Source: Tolypeutes matacus
Lineage: Eukaryota; Chordata; Mammalia; Cingulata; Chlamyphoridae
Direction of reading: 5' to 3'
Assembly: GCA_026826555.1 (NCBI GenBank)
Contig: JAKSZT010054215.1
Span: 24,715,368-24,779,367, forward strand
Length of the DNA stretch: 64,000 bases
Shown: positions 35,737-45,552 of the stretch, piece by piece
Layout of the letters: each line of letters opens with the position of its first letter
Position numbering within the stretch: position 1 is the first letter of the stretch
Position numbers and translations under genes: made by a program
Notes under the pieces: model-generated
The model's input: only the letters and a program-made list of their open reading frames with translations
What the model was told of the DNA's origin: nothing
The model's database searches: none

Positions 35737-37364
35737 TTTCTTGAACAATATAGGGCAAAAATTCAGATTTGGGCCTGGAAAGAGGAGAGACACTAGTGAT
35801 GAGGCATGGTGAGTCAGCAGTTTCCTTGGCTCTATGTGAGAGCATGAGGCTTTTGTATGGAGCTGTTTACTGCTCACTGAGTCATCTGGGGACATTCTAA
35901 GAAAGCAGAATTGACATGTACTTGCAACCATGCATACTGACTATCTGTGAAATTATTCAGTAATGGCAAGTCAAGACAACTAATGCTCTGATTCTTGGCC
36001 ATAAATATATAAAGCCATTTTGTTGGGCAGGGAAGCAGGCATAAAATGACTTAGCTGTGACAGTAAACCTTCCCCATAGAGCCAGGTTTCCAGCTGAGAA
36101 TTTTGCCCTGAAAGCATCATAAAGACATAAGTTGTGATTATTATTGTTCATAAGAACAGAAATCCATTTTCTTACCCAGCTATCTTATGCTTTTCTTTCA
36201 GAAGAATGCTCCTTGGGCTGGGAAGCAACCAAGCGTAGCTTGAGTCCCAGGGGAGGCTGACACACCCTTTCTTTGAGCTGCATTGCAAGGTTGAAGCCTC
36301 AGCCAGGCCTTTGCACAATCATGTGGAGAAGTTTCCTTGGAGCAGCCTTGTAGGATAAGATGATAAGACCCTGTTAAATTTCAATAATCTGGAAGTTGTT
36401 CTCCAATAAATCAGCTCTTTCTACCCACCATTCCCCAAATACAAAATACCCCATGGCACTCGTGTGTTCTCTGTCTGGAAATCGCACTCCTAAAGCTCTA
36501 CCTTTTGAATTCTGCCCAATCCTCACCACCTGGGACTCAGCCCAGGCCCTCCTTTGCTTTCTTTCCTGTAGTGGTGAAAGGGAAACTTCCACGGTCAGCT
36601 AGCCCAGACAATGGCAGTATATTTGAAAATCTAGAATGTGAGCTATGTTATTACTGGTCTTAAATCCCACGCTGTCAAGTCCAAATTATGAATCCATGAT
36701 GCAGTAGATTCATCACTGTCCTTCCTTTGACTCTTTGCCAGTTGCCCTGAGAGAACAAGGACAGATTCTTCTTTGAACACAAAGGACGTTTAGTGCTTAA
36801 GGAGACTGTTCCCATAGCAATATTTATCGTAGTCTAATCTCTGTGTTTAGATTTTCATACTCCATAGAGTAGACAGTGAATGAAAACTGCTCTAGTGGAA
36901 AGTTGGAACTTACAAATAATGCAGAGTAACTGATCTACTTCATGGGAGAAGTTGCAAAGAATAATAAACTTTAGTGTTGTACATCAGGCAGGTCCTGAAC
37001 CATATTTTCAAAAGGTGACCCGCTTCCATCTCCACCTGGCCATAATTATTCAAGGTTCCAGTCTTTAGCTCCTTTTCCCCTCTCCATTGAAACCTCTTGC
37101 ATAGGACTTTTGGGATCCTGAATTTCCTTTGCAGAAATAATCAATTGACAAAATAACCTGCTCCAAGGGGTGAGTGGGTTCTGAAAATTAAGAACCATCC
37201 CTTTGCACAAAATTTACCTCAGACACTTTAATACTAGTCCTCTGGAAACGAGGGAAAATGTAAATTTTGTTCTACGTCCAGGCAGGAGGATGGGTTTAAG
37301 ACTAGAAATCAAGTTCATAGGTTAGCTACTATTAATTCTTCTGATCTGAATTTCCAGCAGGCAT
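35737..37364. other. Non-coding stretch, unassigned
   Basis: No gene was recognised. Opposing ORFs at 36374-36602 occupy the same DNA and lack any domain. Confidence 0.4.
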
Positions 37365-37530
37365 CAGAATCAGGACGAGTGCTTATTTAAACACAGATCA
37401 CTGGAACGTAAGCCCAGAATTTTGGAATCAGTAGGTCTGGCATGAACCTTGAAAATTTGTATTTCTCACAAGATGGAGCAGATGCCAATGTTGCTGGTTG
37501 GGAGGACTTTCACTTTGAGAATCACTGATT
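37365..37530 (-). repeat. MER5A-type hAT MITE
   Basis: The phrases 'catcagaatcagg', 'ttttggaatcagtaggtctg' and 'ctttgagaatcactga' in this order fit MER5A, a short non-autonomous hAT-Charlie element. Confidence 0.7.
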
Positions 37531-38328
37531 GGAGGAGCAAATTGCTCTCATTCTCTGGTATATGACTTGGCCTCCTGGTAACCAGCTTACTTTTTCTAGT
37601 AGCATCTTATCTTGCCTCCTGCATTCTAGGTGGATTTTCGTCTTTGTTTTCCTGCTCTTTTCCTAGGTCCTATTTTGGTCACAATTTGTTTTGGTCCTTT
37701 TCTCTCTTCTACTCAGATACCTTGATGAAGATTTTGGCCAATTGTGAGATTCTGGCCTCTCCCATCTATCAGCTTTAGACTACAAACCCTCCCTGATTAA
37801 CTGCCCAACTTCTCTCACCAGCTACCTTGGCTATTTGCTTGCTGCCCTGGTTCTTTGATTAGGAGCTGAATTAAGCAACAGCTTTAATGCAGTTCTCATA
37901 AGTAATATCTTCATTAAAATGAATGACTTTAGAGGGGTTATTTTAGGGCTTATAGGGCTTTCCAGCTCACATCATATAGAAAGCCACATATTCCACCTAT
38001 ATATTCATCAATGTAATGCAACTAAAGCAAAGAAATGAAACTGCAATCCATCAATTAAAGGTACTTATTGAGATGTGTAATTAAGTACGTAAAAGTTTAT
38101 AAGATGATTTGAGGGCATTAGGTCATCCTGGATAAATGACTTCCTCTGTGAGAGATTCCTGCTCTCCTAGTCCACAAAGTTCTTGATATAAGCAACTGAA
38201 AATATTTTGGTTCCAATAGCCACTGTCACTGGAGGCCAAGAGATGTCTCCTAATTTAAGCAAGAGGCAGTTCACTGGAAATATTCTAGAATAGGGAAAAT
38301 GTCCAAGCTGCCAACCAATGATGTGATT
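37531..38328. other. Non-coding stretch, unassigned
   Basis: Nothing was recognised. Confidence 0.4.
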
Positions 38329-38343
38329 GAGCATTTATTTTTA

Positions 38344-38441
38344 TTTTTTATATTTTTGGAGGTACCAGGGACTGCGGATTGAACCTGGGACCTCATATGT
38401 GGGAAGCCAGCACTCAACCACTGAGCCACATCAGCTTCCCT
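38344..38441 (-). mobile_element. tRNA-derived SINE, first of a pair
   Basis: Antisense SINE: a T-rich tail, then 'gattgaacctgggacctcat' (B-box side) and 'accactgagccacatcagc' (head). The 15-bp GAGCATTTATTTTTA just to its left (38329-38343) reappears only after the second SINE, at 38562-38576. Confidence 0.85.
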
Positions 38442-38561
38442 GAGTTGGTTTTATCATTTGTTTTGTTGTTGTTGTTGTTGTTTCAGGAGGCACCAGGAAC
38501 CAAACCCAGGAGCTACCATGTTGGAGGCAGGAGCTCAACCACTTGAGCCACATCTACTCCA
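38442..38561 (-). mobile_element. tRNA-derived SINE, second of a pair, with GTT tail
   Basis: A short linker 'tgagttggttttatcattt' and a (GTT)n stretch at 38461-38483 lead into a second antisense SINE body. Its landmarks are 'accaaacccaggagctacca' and 'ccacttgagccacatctact'. It is followed directly by the right copy of the 15-bp duplication. Confidence 0.85.
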
Positions 38562-38576
38562 GAGCATTTATTTTTA

Positions 38577-39785
38577 ATTTAGGTGAAATGGCTGCATAAA
38601 GGAGATGACTGACTATGGTTTAGGAAATGAGTTATCTTATTGGTGTAGTTCTGCAATTTTCCAGAAAGTCAGAGGCCTTAGGACAGATGAAGTGTTCTCT
38701 GTTTTGCAAATCCCTAACAGTCCTGTCTAAAAATGTTGTTACCAGCAAAGAAACTTTGGTGAACAAGAGAGGAACTTCATGCCTTGGAAGAATGCTCCCT
38801 GACTCAGAGGTTCCTAAGAGATCAGGGGCCTTCTGACACAGATCTGCAGGTGACAGTAATGGAAATTGGCCAATGAAACATGGGGTAGGGAGGATGGGTG
38901 AGAAGAGAGGAGAGGGTACAAAGAGTAGTCTGTGAGCAATACAGTATACTTCCTATCGAATTTATGGTGTAAATTGGTGTAATTAGAAGAACTGGTATAT
39001 CCATGATTCAAAAGCAAGACTCTGTCCCTTCCTTGGGCTAGCAGGAATGTCTGGGAGGTCAAGATCTCTCAGGAAGTGCCTAAAAATCTAGAATGTGAGC
39101 TATGTTATTACTGGGTTGAATTGAAATCACCTCTTCAATATTCTCAACTGGGCCCAGTATTGGTCTTTTCCCTCAGGAATCTCTGTTTGACAGAAACTAA
39201 CCTAGTAACCATATTCAAGTTAAGGTGTCTGATGTGAACTTTACCTGCTGTTCCCTTTTGGTGCTCCCTTAACTTGATATATATTATACTATTATACACT
39301 TCTATCCTTTTCTCCTTGACTTCCCAGTTTCAGGGTGTAAATCATTTTGTCTCTTGTTCAAGGCAACTCCCATCTCCTCAAGGACTTTTCTGCTTTGGTC
39401 ATTCTTAACCATTACCCTCTTTGGAGTAATTAGATTATTTCAGTATTTCACTACCTTTGTACATGAATCTTTATTTGCATACCTAATTAATGCCACCCTT
39501 TATGGAGTCTATGAGCAGAATTACTAGTGTAAACACTAAGAGAATTTTTAAAAATTTTGATAAATGCATCCAAAGTGTCATATGTTCTCATATGGTCTCC
39601 AGTATTTTAAAAATATATCAAAGATAGGAAGGAAAATGTTATAGAGGTTGCTTCTGGTGCTAAGAAAGTTGGTGATATTTTTCCTTCTCCTCCCACATAC
39701 TTCCTTGAACTTTCCAATTTTGCTTTTCACAATGTATATATACTTCTCTTGAATTAGAAAAATGAAAATTAAAAAAATCAGCAAT
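38577..39785. other. Non-coding stretch with possible L2 traces
   Basis: No gene was recognised. 39355-39490 has weak L2 resemblance ('aaggcaactcccatctcctc'). Confidence 0.35.
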
Positions 39786-39789
39786 AATC

Positions 39790-39970
39790 CTAAACATTCT
39801 TCAAGCCTCAGCTCAAATGCTGCCTTTCCATGGGCCTTCACTGATTTTGCTAGAAGAGATTGTGTGCAAACCCTGGAGTCCTCAATTTGTACCATCTGAT
39901 GAAACAGATATTGGGTACTTCAGTTATTCATCTCAGACCAAAGTTCCTTGGGGACAGAGATTATTTTTTA
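39790..39970 (+). repeat. L2 3' region
   Basis: 'caagcctcagctcaaatgct' and 'tccatgggccttcactgatt' follow L2 layout, ending at 'ttccttggggacagagatta'. Confidence 0.65.
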
Positions 39971-40159
39971 GATGTTCTTTTCAGGCCTCCAGGAAACTTA
40001 ACACAATAAATATATGGACAACCAAATCTTGTAAAAAGCTGGTTCTTAGGAAAAGCCTGATGCTTTTTTACAATGAAAATTATAATAAAATTTAACAAGT
40101 ACTGACATATAAGCCTGTAGTATATGTTACTGTTATTCTACTGCAGAATATTAACCTAT

Positions 40160-40330
40160 TTACTATCAGAACAACTCTAAGGCAAATACTGCTATTATTC
40201 TGTTTTTGAGTTGAGGAATATGAGATTTGGATAGATTTGGGGCCTAGACAAGGTCACAGCTTATATATGGAACTGTGATACAAATCCAAATCTCCCTGCC
40301 CTAAAACCCCATTACTAACTATAGTGGATC
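40160..40330 (-). repeat. MIR SINE
   Basis: Antisense MIR: 'gttgaggaatatgagatttg', 'caaggtcacagctt', 'gatacaaatccaaatctccc'. Confidence 0.6.
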
Positions 40331-40439
40331 ATATTCTCATTCTTCTAGAAAAACAGAATCACACTGCACCTGAAATGGGAAATTCCAGTGGTTTTTACCC
40401 AAGAGGGAAGAGAGTAATAATAATAGCAACAACAGAATC

Positions 40440-40680
40440 ATGCTCCTTTGGTATGATCCTTTAAAGCTGCAAATTGCTTTCATGCCTGTGGTGCCATTTT
40501 ATCTTCAAAATATCTTTAGAAACAAGTTTTAATATCCCCATTTGATATATGAAGGAACTGACATTCAATAAGTTTGACAGATTCTCCGAAGACCACTCAA
40601 CTAATAAGTGGCAGAAGCCTCAGTCCTGCCTACTAGCTCATACCCAGTGCTGACTCCACCACCCCGGATGCTGCCTTAAG
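40440..40680 (-). repeat. MIR SINE
   Basis: Antisense MIR: 'atatgaaggaactgacattc', 'ctaataagtggcagaagcct', with a diverged head. Confidence 0.55.
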
Positions 40681-41499
40681 GAGAAAATGGTGCCAGCCGT
40701 GTTCTTCATGAGATGGTGCCGTTCCATCACAGAATCAAATCGCGAATCCCTGGCAAGATGAGAGCACTGTCCCAGAGAGGAGAGACCTGAAGAAGCAATC
40801 AAATTCTGCCTCCTGCCCTGAATCACCCTCAAAACCAGGATATTCTAGCCCATTTGTCAAGAGCAGTTGATTTAACTGTGCATATGTTACTAAGATGTCC
40901 TTTGGGGAAAGGTTCTATGAGCATCTGAAGTGCTGTATAGATTAATATAAGCTAAAAAATAGATTTCATTCACTAAAATAATGATTATGTATATCTTGAT
41001 TTTCCACACTGGGGCTGTCTTCAGAGGTCTCAATAATTTTAAAAATATACTATTAGCAGCAAAGTATTTTTCTTTTTACATTATTTTTCACTCAAGGAGA
41101 TGTGTTTAGTGTATTTAATTCATTGTGACTTAGCCAGTTGTGACAGCACATTTGGTCTGTTGCTCTGGCAGGAGGGAAGGTAGATCTTTTATTTCCCACT
41201 GACCCCCACCTTCACCAAATCATTGCAGGCCTTTTTACATGTACTTTCCTTTTATTTTTCATTTCACCCAACCTCTAACCTCTATTCAGATTTGAGGTAA
41301 CTATGTAATAATATTTTCTTCAGAAGCTTCAGATTTCATGTGACATTTTTCTTAGTCTAATGTGAGTTAGTTGTAATTTTCTGAATATTTATGAGTTCTT
41401 AATTTGAGACTAATTAAGGGAGAAGAAATGGCCAAAAATATGCTGCGTTGCAGAGGAAAAGCCATCATTGACTTAAGAATTTGATATTATCATCAGACT
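40681..41499. other. Non-coding stretch, unassigned
   Basis: Nothing was recognised. Confidence 0.4.
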
Positions 41500-41735
41500 G
41501 AATGACGAGAGCTAACATTTACTGAGCAATTGCCTGGTGCCAGGCCACTGTTCTAAGTGTTTTTTATATATTAATTACTTCAGCCTTCACTACAGACTAT
41601 AAAGTATTTGGTATTTTTATCCCCACTTTCCAGATGAAGAAAACTGGGGCACAGAGAAATTGTCGTTTTCCCAAGGTCACACATTTAGTAAGAGAGGTAG
41701 GTTTCAAATCCTGGCTGTGTAGATTTAGCTTCTGT
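41500..41735 (-). repeat. MIR SINE, long copy
   Basis: From 'taacatttactgagcaattg' through 'ttccagatgaagaaaactgg' to 'tttcaaatcctggctgtg', this is an almost full-length antisense MIR. Confidence 0.85.
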
Positions 41736-42020
41736 ACACTTTAATATCTATCTACTATATTGAGAGACAAACCTAAAACCCTTTAGGACCCAAAAACAGG
41801 AAAATTTGGATCTCAGGGAAAATGTAAGGTAAAAGTGAGGACATGGTGGAGAAAATATAAGAGTAAAATGCCAGTGGAGAACATGATTTTCTTTCTTCCA
41901 ACTAGAAATAAAATACATAAAAATTAGGTAGCTATTAACAAAGGGTGAGTTATACAATTAATACACACGGGGAGAAAATAAAAATGGAAGTCAGAAAAAA
42001 TGTGAGGGTTGGTTTCACCT
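41736..42020. other. Non-coding stretch, unassigned
   Basis: Nothing was recognised. Confidence 0.4.
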
Positions 42021-42290
42021 TAGCACAGAGCCCCAGATCTGATTCTAGTCTCACTTTTACCACTAATGCACTGGCAAGCCAGATAACACAGGTGAAAGCC
42101 CCTTACAAAGAGCCCGCACATACCCAGCTCTTGCCTGAGGTTGCCCATCTAAAGAGTGAAGAGTGTGTACTGGATGATCTCCAAGGTTCCTTCCTACCTG
42201 ATACAGGCAGCGCCTCAATGCATCAAATGCTTGCTTTGTTCCTTCTCCGTGCCAGCCACAGGGTTGGGTTCTTTGGAGATGCATGAAAGC
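42021..42290 (-). repeat. Probable MIR/L2-derived GC-richer patch
   Basis: 'tggatgatctccaaggttcc' and 'aaatgcttgctttgttcc...gtgccagcc' look like diverged MIR or L2 pieces. ORFs of 113 and 133 codons overlap here on opposite strands; neither is supported as a gene. Confidence 0.4.
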
Positions 42291-44640
42291 GCAAGTCATG
42301 ATCCGCTCCTTCTGGGTGGGGCGCTCAGTGCTCACCTGTGCCAGGTGAACCTCCTGGAGACCCGAATCCTTGACCAGTGGGGTTGACACCTGGGGCCAGC
42401 TGACCCTGATACTGTAATTGACTACATCTGAATCATGATTATTAGCTGTATTAAAATTTTGCAATTGTCAGAATGTTTATACAAGAGATTTAAAGAATAC
42501 CTGGGGCTTACAAAGGGATTAGGAATTTGGAGTGAAATACTTACTGCTTTCTCTAAAAATTTTTGGATTTCATTGTGGCAGAGACTCCTGGCTGCCCCCC
42601 AATATTTGTTCAGTTTCATTTCCTTAGAAATAGAACCCCCATTTTAGCTGGTCACACAAACATCCAGAATAATTAGAACATTGCACAGCCTTCTTTGCAG
42701 CTAGGTGTGGCTGGGTGACTAACTTCTGGTAATGGGGTAGAAGGGTTATATGCAACTTCTAAGAAGTACTCTTAAAGGGAAGGATCAAGCTCTTCAGTTC
42801 TCTTCCTTTCTGCTTGCAGGAATATGGGGCACAATGACTGTACACAGTCATTTCTGTTCCCCTTTATGTTGTTAATCTACCACATGTTTATTTTGTTTGT
42901 GCTTTGCTTTGTGGTACATTATGGGCATTTTCAAACTCATCTTTTCTGATAAGTGCAAAAGCAATATGAGGAAGAAACCTCATATAAAGTCAATGTAAAT
43001 GGAAGAAATAATAACCAAAAAATTAAAGTGGTGGGAAAAATGATGAACCTAGCATGTGATTTTAGGAAAGATTGTTTGAAAGGTAAGCATGATTTTGAAT
43101 GACAAAGACTCTTGCAAAACATGGAAAGTGCTTTCACCATGCAATGGCAAAAGTCATCCAAAGATGTGAAAAAATTGAAACATGTTTGCCTTTAGGATAA
43201 CACCAATGTTGGGTCTTATCACTGTAATGGCAAGTAGAAGAAGAGGTTACTGAAGAACCCAAAGACCAAACAGGTGAAGGAATGCAAGTAATAATTTGTC
43301 ACAAAGTACAAATGGTCCCAAAATTTCAAGAACCTTTTGCACAGTATCAGGGTCAGTGGCGTAAATAGACGTGTTCTACAAGGTTCCCCTAAAATTCTGT
43401 GGACATCATCATGGAGAAGGGCTACAACAGATTTTCAGAGTAGATAAATGGGCCTATGTTTGGAACAAAATGCCCAGTAGGATAATTTTCAGTAAAGCAT
43501 CTAAAGGGGTGAATTACACTTTTAGCTGGTGGAAGCATATTTGAAAACTGCAGTTTTAATTCCACTTGAAGTTACTTTGTGTTTAAGAACAAATGGAGGG
43601 GCTCAAAAAAGTGCTTGCAGAATATGTTTTAAATAGCGAAGTTTCTTGGTTGATTTTTAAATATTACTCATTCTAGTCAGTGAACACATATTTGAAATAA
43701 TGAATATTAGAACATGTATTTGGTTTTGATATTTGTTGAATAAACCATTAAAACTGGGTGGTTATTGATTATGCACACTTCATTTACTATTTTCATAATA
43801 CTTTACAAAGTTTTTGTTCAAGTTATGTATATTAACTTGTGAAGACATTTTTCACAACTCTTGACTATTTTAATATAATACTAAACCAGAGAAGTCAAAA
43901 GCAAACAAGAATCTAAAAGATCATTCCCATTCCATTTTACAAAGCAAAGAGAACTGATCGTCTCAGATAATCTTAAACAGAATCTCCTCTAACCCAATAT
44001 CTAACCCAAGAAATTCATTGTTAAGAGAAGATACTCTTTAAACACAAAGAATATATGCTTCCCTTATTACCATTCTGCATTCTGTTTTACAGGTAAAAGT
44101 AAGGGGGAAAAGATAACAACAGAGCTTACCAAGGCATCTAGCTACTTTGAATGGCTTCTAGAATACAAAACTGACACTTTTTTAAAAAATTCTTTACTGG
44201 CTGTAATTTATTATAGGCTTTTTTTTTTTTTTTAAAGAAAAACTTTGTTTTGCCTTCATTACACACATGAAAAGTTTAAATCATAAGGTAGCACATTCGA
44301 ACACAGTGAATTTCAGTTTTCTTCCTCATAAGCATTTAAGTCAAAAGTATAATAGTAAATAAATTCTTTTAATATATCCTTGGGGGAAATACATGCCCAC
44401 TTATTCCCTTATATTTTGGGATCTTATCTAGAGCTTTATGAACTTTCCTTTCTAAAATTTGTATAGTACCTTTCATCACTCTTAAATTCTATTACTGAAT
44501 GATGTTTGTGTTATAAAAAAAATTATTCTTCAAATATTCACATTTTTCCATTTTCTAGTGTCTGAGAAAAGTGATCACAATTCTAACCTCTCTTTTGCAG
44601 ATCTTAATTAATTACTCAGCAAGGCCTCAAGATCTCTGCT
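42291..44640. other. Non-coding stretch downstream of the DYNAP-like gene
   Basis: About 42930-43750 has an mRNA-3'-end feel, with AATAAA at 43739-43744. No parent gene, A-tail or target duplication was recognised. A T-run lies at 44220-44233. Confidence 0.35.
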
Positions 44641-44654
44641 AATTCAAATGGCCT

Positions 44655-44660
44655 TTTATT
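44655..44660 (-). terminator. Likely poly(A) signal of the DYNAP-like gene
   Basis: TTTATT on the plus strand is AATAAA on the minus strand. It is the first canonical signal after the stop codon at 45006-45008 and implies a 3' UTR of about 350-370 nt. Confidence 0.5.
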
Positions 44661-45005
44661 GACTGTAGCAAACCAACCTAGAATTATATAAAATACAAAA
44701 TCTTTTGCTACAGGAAATATTGAAAAACAGAACAATGTTTTTAGAACATATTTAGAATCTCTAATGGTACACAAAATTGTAAGCTGGAGATCTGCCCTCT
44801 GATATCAACTCATCAGGTCTAGGTCTTTGGCAAGGAGTTTGCCTTCTCTAAGAAAGTCTTCCTCCTTTTGTAGAGTTCGGAGATTGGCAGTAAAGATGGA
44901 CAGGTTGGCTTCATGAAGCCAAAAGGAGGCGAGAACAACTTGGACATGCCTTCTTTAGGGTGAGAATGTTGATCTGACTCGAGGAGGGCTGAGGGCTCAA
45001 CAATG

Positions 45006-45332
45006 TCAGTTGTCATATTCGATGTTAATTTCATGGTCTATTGTTGTGGTTTCAGTTGTCTCCATAGAAGGTGGAGGCACCATGGTAGAGGAACTTTGGC
45101 TGGCCACAGGAGTAGAAGATGGTGTGATCTGAGCTCCAGGAAGGGATGATGGGGTAGAATCAAGGATGCAGGCAGAATGATTAGACTTTTCATCTGTGTG
45201 AATGGTGGTATTGTTGGTGAGTTTGCAGAAGTGGACAAAATATAAAACCAGAACTACAAGGGTTGTGGCAATTAGACAGGCCAGTAGAGACACCAGAAAT
45301 GTTTTCCAGAGTGCCCGTGGCTTTGCTGTAAC
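45006..45332 (-). CDS. DYNAP-like gene, terminal coding exon 3
   Basis: 108 codons plus TGA. The acceptor is 'aaacctttgcag'. It carries the membrane segment and the Ser/Thr/Pro-rich tail ending INIEYDN. The open frame continues nine codons upstream through the acceptor, but splicing to exon 2 keeps the frame. Confidence 0.8.
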   Translation of the reverse strand, partial: VTAKPRALWKTFLVSLLACLIATTLVVLVLYFVHFCKLTNNTTIHTDEKSNHSACILDSTPSSLPGAQITPSSTPVASQSSSTMVPPPSMETTETTTIDHEINIEYDN

Positions 45333-45465
45333 CTGCAAAGGTTTATAAAAAGTGGACATTTCAACAAATTACATAGTGGTGACTTAGGTAAGTAATTTCA
45401 ATTAGAATAAGGCTAACCTTTCACGCTGCTCCAAATGCTGTAATTAATTTAAGGCACAAAACATT

Positions 45466-45552
<87 letters not shown>

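Noticed and set aside
42063..42464. 133-codon minus ORF and overlapping plus ORFs
   Set aside because: The DNA looks like diverged MIR/L2. Opposing frames are open at once and no splice sites frame them.
42930..43790. Possible processed pseudogene (mRNA-like, AATAAA at 43739-43744)
   Set aside because: No parent protein could be recognised in any frame, and there is no A-tail or target duplication. Left unassigned.
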